From Roseomonas populi (GTDB taxonomy: Bacteria; Pseudomonadota; Alphaproteobacteria; Acetobacterales; Acetobacteraceae), in assembly GCF_024594815.1 (NCBI RefSeq), contig NZ_JANJOU010000025.1:1-46204 (forward strand): a DNA stretch of 46,204 bases. Reading direction: 5' to 3'. Shown here one piece after another: positions 35,119-45,600 of this stretch (position 1 is its first letter; each line of letters starts with the position of its first letter). Below the pieces are notes generated by a model. The model did no database searches. It worked only from the letters and a program-made list of their open reading frames with translations, and had not been told where the DNA came from. A program made the translations under genes and the position numbers.

Positions 35119-36042
35119 ATGTCCGGTTTCGAGAGCATCCAGCCCGATCCTTCCACGATCGGGCGCCTTCTCCCGCCCCCCTTCGCCGTGTTGCCCGACC
35201 CGCGCCGCCTGTTCCGGGCGCGGGCGGAACGCTTCGCGGCGCTGGGGCAGGCGGGGGATCTTTCCCCCTATCTGCGCTTCCTGGCAGGGCTGTGCGAGGC
35301 GCAGGCGGCGGTGGCCGACACCTTGCCCCCGCCCGAGCCCATCCCCGCCGCCCAGGTGGAGCGGGCGAGGGAAGGCAAGATGCCGCCGCTGGACCGCAAC
35401 GCCTTCCGGGACTCCCCCGGGCTGCGCGCGGTGATCGGGCCTTTCCTGGACGCCATGGTGCCCGTGCCGAAGCCCCAGCCGGCGCAGGATGCGCTGGAAT
35501 GGCTGCGCCGGGCGCCTGAGGAGTCCATGAGGGAGATGCTGGGCAACGTGGTGGCGGATGCCATCCCGCTGGAGGCAATCCCGCAGCACCTCTTCCTCTC
35601 CGCCGCCGCGCAGATCGAGGCGGCGCGGCTCGCTTCCGGGCTGGATGCCGCGAAGCTGGTTCCGGTGGAGATGGGGGTCTGCCCGGTCTGCGGCGGGCCG
35701 CCCGCCGCATCGCTGGTGGTGGAGCGGCCGGGGGCGGAGGGCGCGCGCTACGCCGCCTGCGCCTTCTGCGGAACACAGTGGAACGAGGTGCGGATCAAGT
35801 GCCTGGCCTGCGGCTCCACCAAGGGCGTGGGCTACAAGGCGCCCGATGAGGGCGGGGCGGAGCCGGCCATTAAGGCCGAGACCTGCGATTCCTGCCGGAG
35901 CTGGGTGAAGATCCTCTACCACAGGCACAATCCCTCGCTGGAGCCGGTGGCGGATGACGTGGCGAGCCTGGGGCTGGACCTGCTCATGCAGGGCACCGAG
36001 TACCGGCGGGCCGGCTTCGATCCCTTCCTGATCGGCTACTAG
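35119..36042 (+). CDS. FdhE, formate dehydrogenase accessory protein
   Basis: A cytoplasmic, rubredoxin-like factor needed for active respiratory formate dehydrogenases. The 307-residue protein has the expected zinc/iron-binding pairs [20 protein letters not shown] and CDSCRSW in the C-terminal half, and an [18 protein letters not shown] segment typical of the family in the N-terminal half. ATG 35119 (AAGGTGAC just before) is chosen over an upstream in-frame start at 35062 that lacks a ribosome site. It lies 40 bases after fdoI and five before selA. The partner factor FdhD is not encoded in this window. Confidence 0.94.
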   Translation: MSGFESIQPDPSTIGRLLPPPFAVLPDPRRLFRARAERFAALGQAGDLSPYLRFLAGLCEAQAAVADTLPPPEPIPAAQVERAREGKMPPLDRNAFRDSPGLRAVIGPFLDAMVPVPKPQPAQDALEWLRRAPEESMREMLGNVVADAIPLEAIPQHLFLSAAAQIEAARLASGLDAAKLVPVEMGVCPVCGGPPAASLVVERPGAEGARYAACAFCGTQWNEVRIKCLACGSTKGVGYKAPDEGGAEPAIKAETCDSCRSWVKILYHRHNPSLEPVADDVASLGLDLLMQGTEYRRAGFDPFLIGY

Positions 36043-36047
36043 GCGCC

Positions 36048-37436
36048 GTGCCGGACAAGGCGGCCCTCCGGGCCCTTCCTTCCGTGGACCGCGTGCTGGG
36101 CGCGGCGGAGTGCGCGCCCCTGGTCACGCGCTTCGGCCGTGCGGAGGTGACGGCGGCCGTGCGCGCGGCGCTGGCCGAGGCGCGGGCGGCGGGGGCGCTG
36201 CCGGACGCCGCCGCCATCGTCACCACCGCCGGGAAGGGGCTGGCGGCGCGGCATCGGTCTAACCTGCGGCCCCTGTTCAACCTCACCGGCACGGTGCTGC
36301 ACACCAATCTCGGCCGCGCGCTACTTGCCGAGGAGGCGGTGGAGGCCGCTGCCGCCGCGATGCGCGATGCCGTCGCGCTGGAGTTCAGCCTGGAGACCGG
36401 CCGGCGCGGCGAGCGCGACGACCACCTGCGCGACGTGCTGCGGGAGCTGACGGGGGCGGAGGACGCCACCCTGGTGAACAACAACGCTGCCGCCGTGCTG
36501 ATCGCGCTGAACACGCTGGGCGCGGGGCGGGAGGCGATCGTCTCCCGCGGGGAGCTGATCGAGATTGGCGGCGCCTTCCGCATGCCGGACATCATGGCAC
36601 AGGCAGGCGTCCGGCTGGTGGAGGTGGGCACGACGAACCGCACCCACCCCAAGGACTACCGCGGCGCGATCCGGCCGGAGACGGCGCTGATCGCGAAGGT
36701 GCATCCCTCCAACTACCGGATCGAGGGCTTCACGGCCGAGGTGGGCGGGGCGGAGCTGGCCGCCATCGCGCGGGAGGCCGGGGTGCCCCTGATGAACGAC
36801 CTCGGCTCCGGCACGCTCGTTGATCTGTCGCGCTGGGGGCTGGCGAAGGAGCAGACGGTGCGGGAGGCGGTGGCGGAGGGGGCGGACATCGTCACCTTCT
36901 CCGGCGACAAGCTGCTGGGCGGGCCGCAGGCGGGCTTCATCGTCGGGCGGCGGGACCTGATCGCCGCCATCAACCGCAACCCGATGAAGCGGGCACTGCG
37001 GATGGACAAGATCCGCATCGCCGCGCTGGAGGCGACGCTGAAGCTGTACCGCGACCCGGACCGTCTGGCGGAGCGGATCCCCGCATTGCGCCTGCTGGCG
37101 CGCAAGGGGCCGGAGATCGAGGCCCAGGCGCGGCGGCTGCTCCCGCTGGTGGCGCAGCACCTGCCGGCGGGGATCGACGTGGAGGTCTGCGCCTGCCGCA
37201 GCCAGATCGGCTCCGGCGCCCTGCCCGTGGACACGCTGCCGAGCGCCGGCCTTCGCCTGACAGCGCCGCGCGGGCGGGACCTGGAGGCGCTGGCGGCCGC
37301 GCTGCGGGATCTGCCGCGCCCGGTGATCGGCCATGTGAGGGACGGCGCGCTGGTGCTGGACCTGCGCTGCCTGACGGATGAGCGCGCCTTCCTGGAGAGC
37401 CTCTCCGCCTTGCCGGGGACACATGGGCTGGCTTGA
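36048..37436 (+). CDS. SelA, L-seryl-tRNA(Sec) selenium transferase
   Basis: Converts Ser-tRNA(Sec) to Sec-tRNA(Sec) using selenophosphate, with PLP. The 462-residue protein has the normal family length. The Schiff-base Lys288 is in [13 protein letters not shown], and [30 protein letters not shown] and [17 protein letters not shown] are all family landmarks. The GTG start at 36048 lies five bases after fdhE. Its 3' end overlaps the Sel1-repeat gene by 14 bases. Confidence 0.97.
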   Translation: MPDKAALRALPSVDRVLGAAECAPLVTRFGRAEVTAAVRAALAEARAAGALPDAAAIVTTAGKGLAARHRSNLRPLFNLTGTVLHTNLGRALLAEEAVEAAAAAMRDAVALEFSLETGRRGERDDHLRDVLRELTGAEDATLVNNNAAAVLIALNTLGAGREAIVSRGELIEIGGAFRMPDIMAQAGVRLVEVGTTNRTHPKDYRGAIRPETALIAKVHPSNYRIEGFTAEVGGAELAAIAREAGVPLMNDLGSGTLVDLSRWGLAKEQTVREAVAEGADIVTFSGDKLLGGPQAGFIVGRRDLIAAINRNPMKRALRMDKIRIAALEATLKLYRDPDRLAERIPALRLLARKGPEIEAQARRLLPLVAQHLPAGIDVEVCACRSQIGSGALPVDTLPSAGLRLTAPRGRDLEALAAALRDLPRPVIGHVRDGALVLDLRCLTDERAFLESLSALPGTHGLA

Positions 37437-38193
37437 CCGCTTCCGGCGTGCCGCGCCGCTTCCAGACCCGATGGAGGACGCGCTCGCGGCCTTCCGCGCC
37501 GGGGATTGCGCGACCGCCCTGGCCTTGTGGGAGCCCCTGGCGCGGGCCGGGGATGCGCGGGCGCAGGCGAATATCGGCGCCTGCTTCGCTGAGGGCATGG
37601 GCGTGCCGCAGGATCCTCCCCTGGCGCTGAAGTGGCTCAGCCTCTCGGCCGAGGCCGGGCATCCTCCGGGCCAGCGCAATCTTGCGGCGCTGCTCCTGCG
37701 CGGCGGCCGCGGGGTGGAGGCGGACTTCACCCGTGCCGCCGATCTCTATCGGAGCGCCGCCGAGGCGGGCGATGGGCTCGCCCAGGACATGCTGAGCTGG
37801 ATGTTGCTGGAGGGCGAGGTGATGCCCGCCGATCCGGCGCAGGCACGCGAATGGGCGGAAAAGGCCGCGGCGCAGGGCGTGGCGTCCTCGATGACGCGGA
37901 TCGGCATGCTGTACCATCACGCCATGGGCGTGGAGCGGGACGTGGCGGAGGCGGCGCGCTGGTGGACCAGGGCCGCCGCGCTGGGCGATGCGGATGGCCA
38001 GGCCATGCTCGGTGCGGCGCATCATCTCGGCGCCGGCGTGGAGAAGGATGGGGTGGCGGCCCTCGCTTGGCTGCTGCGCGCCGAGGCCGGGGGCAGTGCC
38101 CTGGCCCGCCCCTTTGTTCCCGCCGTGCGCGCCGCGCTGGACCCGGCCGGCGTCGCTGCGGCGGAGCGCCGGGCGAAGGAGCCCCTGCCATGA
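37423..38193 (+). CDS. Sel1-repeat (TPR-like) protein between selA and selB
   Basis: A 256-residue helical solenoid of about five Sel1-like repeats (for example [58 protein letters not shown]), with no signal peptide. Such proteins act as scaffolds. The family name comes from a worm gene and has no link to selenium. The gene overlaps selA by 14 bases and selB by four (ATGA), so it is made with the selenocysteine machinery. It could help bring SelA, SelB or formate dehydrogenase maturation factors together; this is inferred only from position. The start ATG 37423 is set by the overlap and the WLDRF beginning. Confidence 0.85.
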   Translation: MGWLDRFRRAAPLPDPMEDALAAFRAGDCATALALWEPLARAGDARAQANIGACFAEGMGVPQDPPLALKWLSLSAEAGHPPGQRNLAALLLRGGRGVEADFTRAADLYRSAAEAGDGLAQDMLSWMLLEGEVMPADPAQAREWAEKAAAQGVASSMTRIGMLYHHAMGVERDVAEAARWWTRAAALGDADGQAMLGAAHHLGAGVEKDGVAALAWLLRAEAGGSALARPFVPAVRAALDPAGVAAAERRAKEPLP

Positions 38194-40223
38194 TCGTCGG
38201 CACCGCCGGGCATATCGACCACGGCAAGACCGCCCTCGTCCGCGCCCTGACGGGAGTGGAGACAGACCGGCTGAAGGAGGAGAAGGCCCGCGGCATCACC
38301 ATCGAGCTCGGCTTCGCCTATGCGGGGGAAGGTGATCATGTCACCGGCTTCGTGGACGTGCCGGGGCATGAGCGCTTCGTGCACACCATGCTGGCGGGCG
38401 CCAGCGGCATCGACTTCGCCCTGCTGGTGGTGGCCGCCGATGACGGGGTGATGCTGCAGACGCGCGAGCACCTGGCGATCTTGGACCTGCTGGGCATCGC
38501 GCGCGGCGCGGTGGCGATGAGCAAGGCGGACCTGGCCGATGCGACGCGGCGTGCGGAGGTGGAGGCGGAGATCCGCGATCTTCTGGCGCCGACCGCCCTG
38601 CGCGACGCCCCGATCATCCCCGTCTCGGCCATCACCGGCGAAGGCATCGGCGAGCTGAAGGGCTTGCTGGCGCGGGCCGAGGCGGAGACGCGCGCGCGGG
38701 ACGATGGCGGGCGCTTCCGCCTCTCCGTGGACCGCAGCTTCGTGCTGCAGGGCGCGGGCACGGTGGCGACGGGCACGGTGCTGTCCGGCGCCGTCTCGGT
38801 GGGGGATGCGGTGGTGATCAGCCCGCTCGGCCTCGCCGCGCGCGTGCGGTCCATCCACGCCCAGAACCGGCCCGCCGCGCGCGGGGTTGCCGGGCAGCGC
38901 TGCGCGCTGAACCTGGCGGGGGAGGGTGTGTCGAAGGACGCCGTCTCGCGCGGAGACATGGTCCTCGACCCTGCCCTGCACGCGCCCACCGACCGCATCG
39001 ACGCCGAGTTCCACGCCCTGGAAGGCGAGCCGAAGCCGATCGGCCAGTGGTTCCCCGCGCGCCTGCACCATGCGGGGGAGGAGGTGGGCGCGCGCCTGGT
39101 TCCGCTGGAAGGGCCGGTGGCGTCGGGCGGGCGTGGGGCCGTGCAACTGGTGCTGGATCGCCCGATCGCGGCGGCGGTGGGGGACCGCTTCATCCTGCGC
39201 GACGTCTCCGCCCAGCGCACGGTCGGCGGCGGCCGTTTCCTCGACCTGCGGGCGCCCGCGCGCAAGCGGCGCACGCCGGAGCGGATGGCGGTGCTCGAGG
39301 CGCTTTCCGCCCCCGCGCCGGAGGCTTTCGCGCGGTTGCTGGACCTGCCGCCCTTCTCCGTGGAGCTGGATGCTTTCGCGCGCGACCACGCGCTGGGGCC
39401 GGCGCAGGAAGCCGCGCTGGCTGGAATGGCCGTGATGCTGGAGGCGGGGGGGCGGCGCACCGCGCTCTCCGCAGGCCAGTGGGCGGCGTTCCGCGCCAGC
39501 CTGGTGGAGGAGGCGGGCCGCTACCACGAGGAGAACCCGGACATCCAGGGCATCGGGCGGGAGCGCCTGCGGATGCTCGCCCGCCCCCGCCTGCCGCAGC
39601 CCGCCTTCCTGGCCGCGCTGGAGCGCCTGGCCGCGGAGCGCGCGGTGGTGCTGGAGGGCGCCTTCGTGCGCCTGCCCGGGCACGAGGTGCGACTGAACCC
39701 GGCGGACGAGGCGCTCTACGAGGCCGCCGTGCCGCATCTCGGCGGCGAGGCGCGCTTCCGCCCGCCCCGCGTGCGCGACCTCGTGCCGGTTCTGGGCGCG
39801 GCGGAGCCGGAGATCCGGCGTGTGATGAAGCTCTGCGCGCGCCTGGGCCGCGTGGACCAGGTGGCGCATGACCACTTCTTCCTCCGCGCCACCACGGCGG
39901 AGATGGTGGAGATCGCGCGCGACGTGGCCGCGGCCGCGCCCGATGGCTGGATCACCGCCGCCGCCTTCCGCGACAGGATGGACAACGGTCGCAAGGTCGC
40001 GATCCAGATCCTCGACTTCCTGGACCGCCACGGCGTCACCTTGCGCCGGGGGGACCTGCGCCGCATAAATCCGCACCGTGCGGACGAGTTCCGCATGTCC
40101 ACCGATGCTGGAGGAGAATCGTCCCCGGTGGGGCGTCCGGACTTCAAATCCGGGTGGGGCAGCGAGACTGTCCCGGGTGGGTTCGACTCCCATTCTCTTC
40201 CGCCATCCGGTGCACTCGCATGA
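38190..40223 (+). CDS. SelB, selenocysteine-specific elongation factor
   Basis: Brings Sec-tRNA(Sec) to the ribosome at UGA codons bearing a SECIS hairpin. The 677-residue protein begins with an EF-Tu-like GTPase: [40 protein letters not shown] and SKAD as the fourth motif. Domains II-III run to about 350, and the C-terminal half has the winged helices that bind SECIS RNA (the last is about 570-635, with [13 protein letters not shown]). The reading frame then runs straight through the whole selC gene, adding about 38 odd residues, and stops at 40221-40223, overlapping the next ATG. This tail is not part of the known fold. Confidence 0.95.
   Translation: MIVGTAGHIDHGKTALVRALTGVETDRLKEEKARGITIELGFAYAGEGDHVTGFVDVPGHERFVHTMLAGASGIDFALLVVAADDGVMLQTREHLAILDLLGIARGAVAMSKADLADATRRAEVEAEIRDLLAPTALRDAPIIPVSAITGEGIGELKGLLARAEAETRARDDGGRFRLSVDRSFVLQGAGTVATGTVLSGAVSVGDAVVISPLGLAARVRSIHAQNRPAARGVAGQRCALNLAGEGVSKDAVSRGDMVLDPALHAPTDRIDAEFHALEGEPKPIGQWFPARLHHAGEEVGARLVPLEGPVASGGRGAVQLVLDRPIAAAVGDRFILRDVSAQRTVGGGRFLDLRAPARKRRTPERMAVLEALSAPAPEAFARLLDLPPFSVELDAFARDHALGPAQEAALAGMAVMLEAGGRRTALSAGQWAAFRASLVEEAGRYHEENPDIQGIGRERLRMLARPRLPQPAFLAALERLAAERAVVLEGAFVRLPGHEVRLNPADEALYEAAVPHLGGEARFRPPRVRDLVPVLGAAEPEIRRVMKLCARLGRVDQVAHDHFFLRATTAEMVEIARDVAAAAPDGWITAAAFRDRMDNGRKVAIQILDFLDRHGVTLRRGDLRRINPHRADEFRMSTDAGGESSPVGRPDFKSGWGSETVPGGFDSHSLPPSGALA
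40110..40205 (+). tRNA. tRNA-Sec (anticodon TCA), embedded in the 3' end of selB
   Basis: A 96-base tRNA-Sec with CCA encoded. It shows all bacterial tRNA-Sec traits: an 8-bp acceptor stem (40110-40117 with 40194-40201, one G.U), a 6-bp D stem, the anticodon loop CTTCAAA with TCA at 40144-40146, a long variable arm, the T loop TTCGACT, and a G discriminator before CCA. The anticodon loop, the D loop CGGT and the T arm are close to those of E. coli selC. It lies wholly inside the selB reading frame. No separate promoter was identified, so it is probably cut from the operon transcript. Confidence 0.96.
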
Positions 40224-40600
40224 CCGCGCCCGCCGAAACCGACTTCGACGACTGGATCACCGCCACGCACCGCGCGGCCGGGGATTTCACCGTGCTCTTC
40301 GTGCTGCTGCGGATCACGGACCGCACAGTGGAGCCGCTGCGCTCCGCCTGGCTGCACGTGATGGGCGACGAGACGCGGTGGCCGGAGATGGTGCAGCTCT
40401 TCGCCGGCGCGAAGGTGCCCTGGGACGCGGCCGTGTTCTTCCGCGCCGGGCGCGAAGGGCTGGTGCCGGACGCGGAGGCGAGGGCGCGGCTGCAATCCCT
40501 GACGCGCAAGCTGCACGAGGACCGCTCCCTGATCCGGGAGGGCGAGTTCTTCAACGCCGACGGTCTGCGGCTCCGGCTCGACGAGCAGAAGCCGCACTGA
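40220..40600 (+). CDS. Small unknown protein translationally coupled to selB
   Basis: A 126-residue cytoplasmic protein I do not recognise. It is mixed helix/strand, without cysteines or a signal peptide, and has LRSAWLHVMGDETRWPEMVQ and a charged C-terminus. ATG 40220 overlaps the selB stop (ATGA), the same arrangement as at the other junctions in this operon. This supports both the long selB frame and the membership of this gene in the selenium operon. A role in selenium or formate metabolism is possible but not shown. Confidence 0.75.
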   Translation: MTAPAETDFDDWITATHRAAGDFTVLFVLLRITDRTVEPLRSAWLHVMGDETRWPEMVQLFAGAKVPWDAAVFFRAGREGLVPDAEARARLQSLTRKLHEDRSLIREGEFFNADGLRLRLDEQKPH

Positions 40601-40657
40601 GCGGATCGCCCCAGGAAGCAGACCAGGGCATGAAGCCGCTCAGCCGATAGGACGTCC

Positions 40658-41110
40658 TCAGGCCGGACGGGGCACGGCCTGCCGCGCCAGCAGCTTCCAG
40701 CCGCCCGCCTGCTTCTGGAACACCAGCAGCACGCCGATCCGTACCGTCGCGGGGCGGCCGCCATCCGCGGTCTCGGCGGAGAGGATGTGGCGCACCATCG
40801 CGACGTCGCCGGACGTGGCGACCGTCTGCTCCGTCAGGTTGATGCTGCGGAACACGCTCCGCCCCTCCACGATGGCGGAGACGAACTGCTCCTTGTTCTC
40901 CACGCGGCCGGAGGAGTGCCCGTAGGTCAGCGCATCGGCGGCGATCGCTTCCAGCTTCGCGCGGTCGGCCGCGAGCATGGCCTGGCGGAGCGCCTCCACG
41001 GCCTCGGCGACGCCGGCTTGGTCGTTCGTCTGGGCCGCGAGGGGCGCGGCAGCCATCAGGGCGGCGCCGAGTGCGGCGCTGAACCCGATCTGGCGGCGGG
41101 ACTGGGACAT
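40658..41110 (-). CDS. Secreted NTF2-like (DUF4440-type) protein
   Basis: A 150-residue protein with a signal peptide (GFSAALGAALMAAAPLAAQ) and an NTF2-like/SnoaL fold: VAEAVEALRQAMLAADRAKL, the DALTYGHSSGRVENKEQFV segment and the ending GGWKLLARQAVP. These proteins are often enzymes or binding proteins of unknown substrate. The start at 41110 is taken for the GAGGAG site about 9 bases upstream and for the signal peptide. It belongs to the - strand group after selD and is convergent with the small selB-coupled gene. Confidence 0.82.
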   Translation of the reverse strand: MSQSRRQIGFSAALGAALMAAAPLAAQTNDQAGVAEAVEALRQAMLAADRAKLEAIAADALTYGHSSGRVENKEQFVSAIVEGRSVFRSINLTEQTVATSGDVAMVRHILSAETADGGRPATVRIGVLLVFQKQAGGWKLLARQAVPRPA

Positions 41111-41131
41111 GGGACGTTCTCCTCGTGTGCT

Positions 41132-41149
41132 CTCCGGCACCGGCCGGAG
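41132..41149 (-). terminator. Hairpin between two small - strand genes
   Basis: A perfect 7-bp inverted repeat (41132-41138 with 41143-41149, 4-base loop) lies downstream of the secreted small protein gene and upstream of the NTF2-like gene. GC-rich, without a T-run; a terminator role is tentative. Confidence 0.35.
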
Positions 41150-41187
41150 GCTAGGAGGAAGTCGCCTGCGGCGCTACCGGGAAGGAC

Positions 41188-41544
41188 TCAGCAGGCGGCG
41201 CGCGGGCGCAGCGGCGCGCCGATCGGGTCCAGCCCGCGCGAGGTCGGCGGCTGCCAGGTGGCAGAACGCTGCGAGGCGCCCTGGGGATTGTTGCCGATGT
41301 AGGAACCGCCCGTGCCGCCGCTCCAGCCCGTGGAGCCGGCGTTGCCGGGGGCGGTGCCGTCGCGCGCGGCGGGGGCAGGCCCTGTGGCCTCCTCGGCCTT
41401 GCCGCCCGCGTTGCACTCCGCCCCCGCGGTGCTCTGGGCGGAGGGTGGCTGGCCCGGCCGGTTCTGGGCCGCGCCTTGGGCCATAGCGGGGGCCGCCAGG
41501 GCCAGCCCGGCTAGCACTGCGATCATCCCTGCCCCAAGGCGCAT
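41188..41544 (-). CDS. Small secreted Gly/Ala/Pro-rich protein, unknown
   Basis: A 118-residue exported protein with a signal peptide (MIAVLAGLALAAPAMAQ) and a low-complexity mature part rich in Gly, Ala, Gln and Ser, including GSTGWSGGTGGSYIGNN, and ending in Cys. No known domain. ATG 41544 is chosen (GGGAG about 11 bases and AGGA about 4 bases upstream) over ATG 41565, which adds seven residues. It follows selD on the same strand by 46 bases. Function unknown. Confidence 0.65.
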   Translation of the reverse strand: MRLGAGMIAVLAGLALAAPAMAQGAAQNRPGQPPSAQSTAGAECNAGGKAEEATGPAPAARDGTAPGNAGSTGWSGGTGGSYIGNNPQGASQRSATWQPPTSRGLDPIGAPLRPRAAC

Positions 41545-41590
41545 CGTCCTGCTCCCGTCCTTCATGCCCGTTGGAACGCGCGAGGCGGCC

Positions 41591-42640
41591 TCAGGTCACC
41601 ACCACGCGCGGCGCACCGGCCTCGGCGGTGCCGATGCGGCGGGCCAGAGGGTATCCCGCAGCCCTGATGCGCTCCAGCACTCCCTCCGCCGCCTCCGGCG
41701 CGCAGGCGGCAAGGAGGCCACCGGAGGTCTGGGGGTCGGTCAGAAGGGCGCGGCGCCAGTCCGGCAGGCCGGGGGGCAGTTCCACGCCCGCGCCATAGCT
41801 GTCCCAGTTGCGGTAGGAGGCGCCGGTGATGTGCCCCGCCTCCGCCAGTTCGGCGGCGTGGGCGAGGAAGGGCAGGGCATCCGCCTCAATCCGCAGCGCG
41901 ACGCCCGATCCGCACGCCATCTCCAGCCCGTGGCCGAGCACGCCGAAGCCCGTGACATCCGTGATGCCGTGCACCGCCGGGTCCTCCGCCAGCTCCGCCC
42001 CGATGCGGTTCAGCAGGGTGGTGGAGGCGATCATCTCGTCATAGGCGCCGTCCGGCAGCGCGCCCTTCTTGATGGCGGCGGAGTAGATGCCGACGCCCAG
42101 GCCCTTGGTGAGGATCAGCGCGTCGCCTGCCCGTGCGCCCGTGTTCCGGCGCACCTTGGAAGGGTGGATGAGGCCGATGACCGCGAGGCCGTAGACCGGT
42201 TCCGGGCAGTCGATGGAGTGCCCGCCCGCGACGGGGATCCCTGCCTCGGCGCAGACGGAGGTGCCGCCCGCCAGGATCTCCCGCACCACGGCGGGCTCCA
42301 GCTTGTTCACGGGGATGCCGAGGATGGCCAGTGCCATCACCGGCTTCCCGCCCATGGCGTAGATGTCCGAGATGGCGTTGGTGGCGGCGATGCGGCCGAA
42401 GTCGCGCGCATCGTCCACCATCGGCATGAAGAAGTCGGTGGTGGCGATGATGGCCAGCTCGTCGTTCACCTGCCACACCGCCGCGTCGTCGGAGCTTTCC
42501 GTGCCGACGAGGAGCTGGCTGAAGGGCGCGGCCATGGCCTGCCCCGCCAGCAGGTTCTGCAGTACCGAGGGCGCCAGCTTGCAGCCGCAGCCGCCCCCGT
42601 GCGCGAGTTCCGTGAGGCGGATTTGCGGATAGGCGTCCAT
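41591..42640 (-). CDS. SelD, selenophosphate synthase (Cys form)
   Basis: Makes the selenium donor selenophosphate from selenide and ATP. The 349-residue protein has the active-site loop AHGGGCGCK with catalytic Cys18 and Lys21, a Cys-type and not a Sec-type enzyme. [49 protein letters not shown] and [11 protein letters not shown] are the ATP- and metal-binding landmarks. The start at 42640 has GGAGG about 7 bases upstream and matches family length. It is 33 bases downstream of mfd and on the same strand, apart from the selA-selB-selC operon that it must serve. Confidence 0.96.
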   Translation of the reverse strand: MDAYPQIRLTELAHGGGCGCKLAPSVLQNLLAGQAMAAPFSQLLVGTESSDDAAVWQVNDELAIIATTDFFMPMVDDARDFGRIAATNAISDIYAMGGKPVMALAILGIPVNKLEPAVVREILAGGTSVCAEAGIPVAGGHSIDCPEPVYGLAVIGLIHPSKVRRNTGARAGDALILTKGLGVGIYSAAIKKGALPDGAYDEMIASTTLLNRIGAELAEDPAVHGITDVTGFGVLGHGLEMACGSGVALRIEADALPFLAHAAELAEAGHITGASYRNWDSYGAGVELPPGLPDWRRALLTDPQTSGGLLAACAPEAAEGVLERIRAAGYPLARRIGTAEAGAPRVVVT

Positions 42641-42673
42641 CGTGTCCTCCAGTCCTGGCATGACGGAGGGGTT

Positions 42674-45600
42674 CTACGCCGCCGGGCGAGCCTCCTCCAA
42701 ATCGGCCGACTTCGCCTTCTTGCGGCGCTTCGAGAGGCGGTCCAGCAGCTCCGTCGCGGCGGCCAGCTGGCCGGCGGCGTCCTTGCTCTCGCGCGGCAGC
42801 ACGATCCGCTCGCCCCTTCGCTCCAGGGGCGGCTCGACCGGGGGCGGCTCGCCACGGAAGGCCGCGGCGGCGGCGCTCGGGCCCACCTTCAGCTCCGCGA
42901 TCCCCAGGCGGCGGCAGCGCAGGCGCAGCCAGGCCAGGGCGAGGAGGTTGGCCAGCGGCTCGGGCGGCGTGCCGAAGCGGTCCTCCACCTCCTCCGCGAA
43001 GTCGCCCAGCGCCACCGCGTCGCCACGGCGGAGGATGGAGGCCAGGCGAGCGTGCAGCTCCACCCGCACTGCCTCCTCCTCCACGTGCTCGCGCGGGATG
43101 CCGGCGTGGACGCCGATGGAGATCTGGGGTGTCCAGCCCTCCGCCACCGTCTCCCCCCGCGCCTCGCGCAGGGCGTGGTCCAGCAGGTGCTGGTAGAGGT
43201 CCAGCCCGATCAGCTTGACGTGGCCCGCCTGCTCCTCGCCCAGCAGGTCGCCCGCGCCGCGCAGGTCCATGTCGCGCGCGCTGATGGCGAAGCCCGCGCC
43301 CACGCGGTCATGCGCCTCCAGCGCCTTCAGCCGCTTGAGGGTGAGGGGAGAGGGCGGATCGGCCGGGTCGGTCATCAGCACGATGCTGCCCCGCACCCGC
43401 CCGCGCCCCACGCGGCCGCGAAGCTGGTGCAGCTGCGCGATGCCGAAGCGGTCCGCGCGGTGGACCAGCATTGTGTTGGCACGCGGCACGTCCAGCCCGG
43501 TCTCCACGATGTTGGTGGAGAGCAGCACGTCGCCATCGCCCTCGGCGAAGCGCACCAGGGCGGTGTCCACCTCCTCCGCCGGCAGCTCGCCATGGGCTTC
43601 GATGATCGAGAGCTCGGGGAGCAGCTCCTCCACGCGCTTGCGCATGTCCGGCAGGTCCTCGATGCGGGAGAGGACGACGAAGCTTTGCCCGCCGCGCCGC
43701 TTCTCCCGCATCAGGGCCTGGCGCAGCACGGCGTCGTCCATCGGCACGTGCACGGTGTGGATGGGCTGGCGGCGGCCCGGGGGCGTGGCGATGACGGAAA
43801 GCTCCTGCAGCCCCACCAAAGCGGACTGCAGCGTGCGCGGGATGGGCGTTGCCGTCATGGACAGGAGGTGGGTATCCGCCCCCAGCTTCCGCGCCGCTTC
43901 CTTCTGCTTCGCGCCGAAGCGCTGCTCCTCGTCGATGACGAGCAGGCCGAGATCGGCGAAGGCGACGCCCTTCGCGGTCAGCGCCTGCGTGCCGATCACG
44001 ATGTGCACGCTTCCATCCTTCAGCCCGGCCTTCACCGCCTTCGCCTCGGCGGGCTTGGAGAGGCGGGATAGCTGCTCGATGCGGATTGTCCTTCCGTTCA
44101 CCTTCATCCCCGCGAAGCGCCGGCGGAAGGTGGTCAGGTGCTGGCGCACCAGAACGGTGGTGGGCGCCATGACGGCCACCTGCTTGCCGGCCAGCGCGGC
44201 CACGGCGGCGGCGCGCAGCGCCACCTCCGTCTTGCCGAAGCCCACGTCGCCACAGACCAGCCGGTCCATCGGCTGGCCGGAGGCGAGGTCGGCCAGCACG
44301 GCGTTGATGCCCTCCTCCTGGTCGGGCGTCAGCGCGTGGGGGAAGCGCGCGGCGAAACGAGCATAGGCGCCGCCGCGCGGGCGCAGCACGGGGGCGGTGC
44401 GGGCGCCGCGCTCCCGCGTCATCTCCTCCAGCGCGCGGGCGGTGGCGGCGACCTGCCCCTCTACCTGCGCCCGGCGCTTCGGCCAGGACTCGCTACCCAG
44501 GTGATCCAGGGAGACGCCCTCCGCCTCCGCGCCGTAGCGCCAGATCCGGTCCATCTCGTCCAGCGGCACGAGTTGCCTCGCGCCGCCGGCATATTCCAGC
44601 ACCAGCGTGTCCAGCGCGGCCTCGCCCGCCTCCACCGTCTCCACCCCGCGCAGGGCGCCCAGGCCGTGGTCCATGTGGATCACCGCGTCGCCGGGCTGCA
44701 GGGCCGTGCCCATCAGGCCCAGCGCGGCCTGCTGCTCCGCCTCCCGCTTGCGGGTGGCGGCGGGGCGCACGTCGCCGGGGGCGATGACGGTGATGTCGCC
44801 GGCGGCGAAGCCGGCGTCCAGCATCCCGTCCATCAGGCCGAAGCGGCCGGGGGCTGCGGCGCGCAGCGCGGCCCAGTCAGCGTACCGCTCCGGTTCCCAG
44901 CCCAGGCGCTGCCGGACCAGGCGGGACAGGGCGCGGCCGCGGCGGCTCTCCCGCCCCGCCAGGGCCACGCGGCCGCCCTCCGCCACGCGCTCCTCCAGGA
45001 AGGAGAGGAAGGCCTCCTCCGGCTCCTCTGCCTCGATGAAGCGAGGCGTGGTGCCCTCGGGCTCCTCCGGCGGTTCCTCCAGGGCCGTCACTTCGCGGCC
45101 CCCCATCGCCTCCGCCCAGGCCGCGTCATCCAAGTGCAGGCGGGCCGGGTCGGACGGGCGGCGCGCGCCCTCCTCCAGCGGCGCGAGGGTGATGCGGGCG
45201 CGGTGGGCATCCGTCACCTCGGCCCAGCGCTGGGGCCGCAACTCCTCCACCTCCGGGTCGAGGGAGACGGGGGCGCCGGGCAGCAGGGCAAAGGGGGTGA
45301 CGAGATCGGGGTAGATCTCCGCCAGAGAGTGCTCCAGCCCTGGCGCGTGCCGCTCCTCCGATCCCTCGGGCCAGACCACCTCGGAAGCGGGGCCGAGGGT
45401 GACGGACTCTGCCGCGTCCTCCAGGCTGCGCTGGGTCAGCGGGTCGTAGTGGCGGATGGAGGTGATCCGCCCCTCCTCGTGCTCCACGCGGCAGGGCAGG
45501 GCCTCCCCGCCGGGCGGGTAGACGTCGAGCACGCTGCCGTGCAGCGCCGCCTCGCCGGGCTCGTCCACCCGCTCGTCCAGCACGTAGCCCAGTCGCTCCA

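Noticed and set aside
37423-38193. Naming the Sel1-repeat gene as a selenium gene because of its family name.
   Set aside because: Sel1 repeats are named after a Caenorhabditis gene; only the gene position suggests a selenium link.
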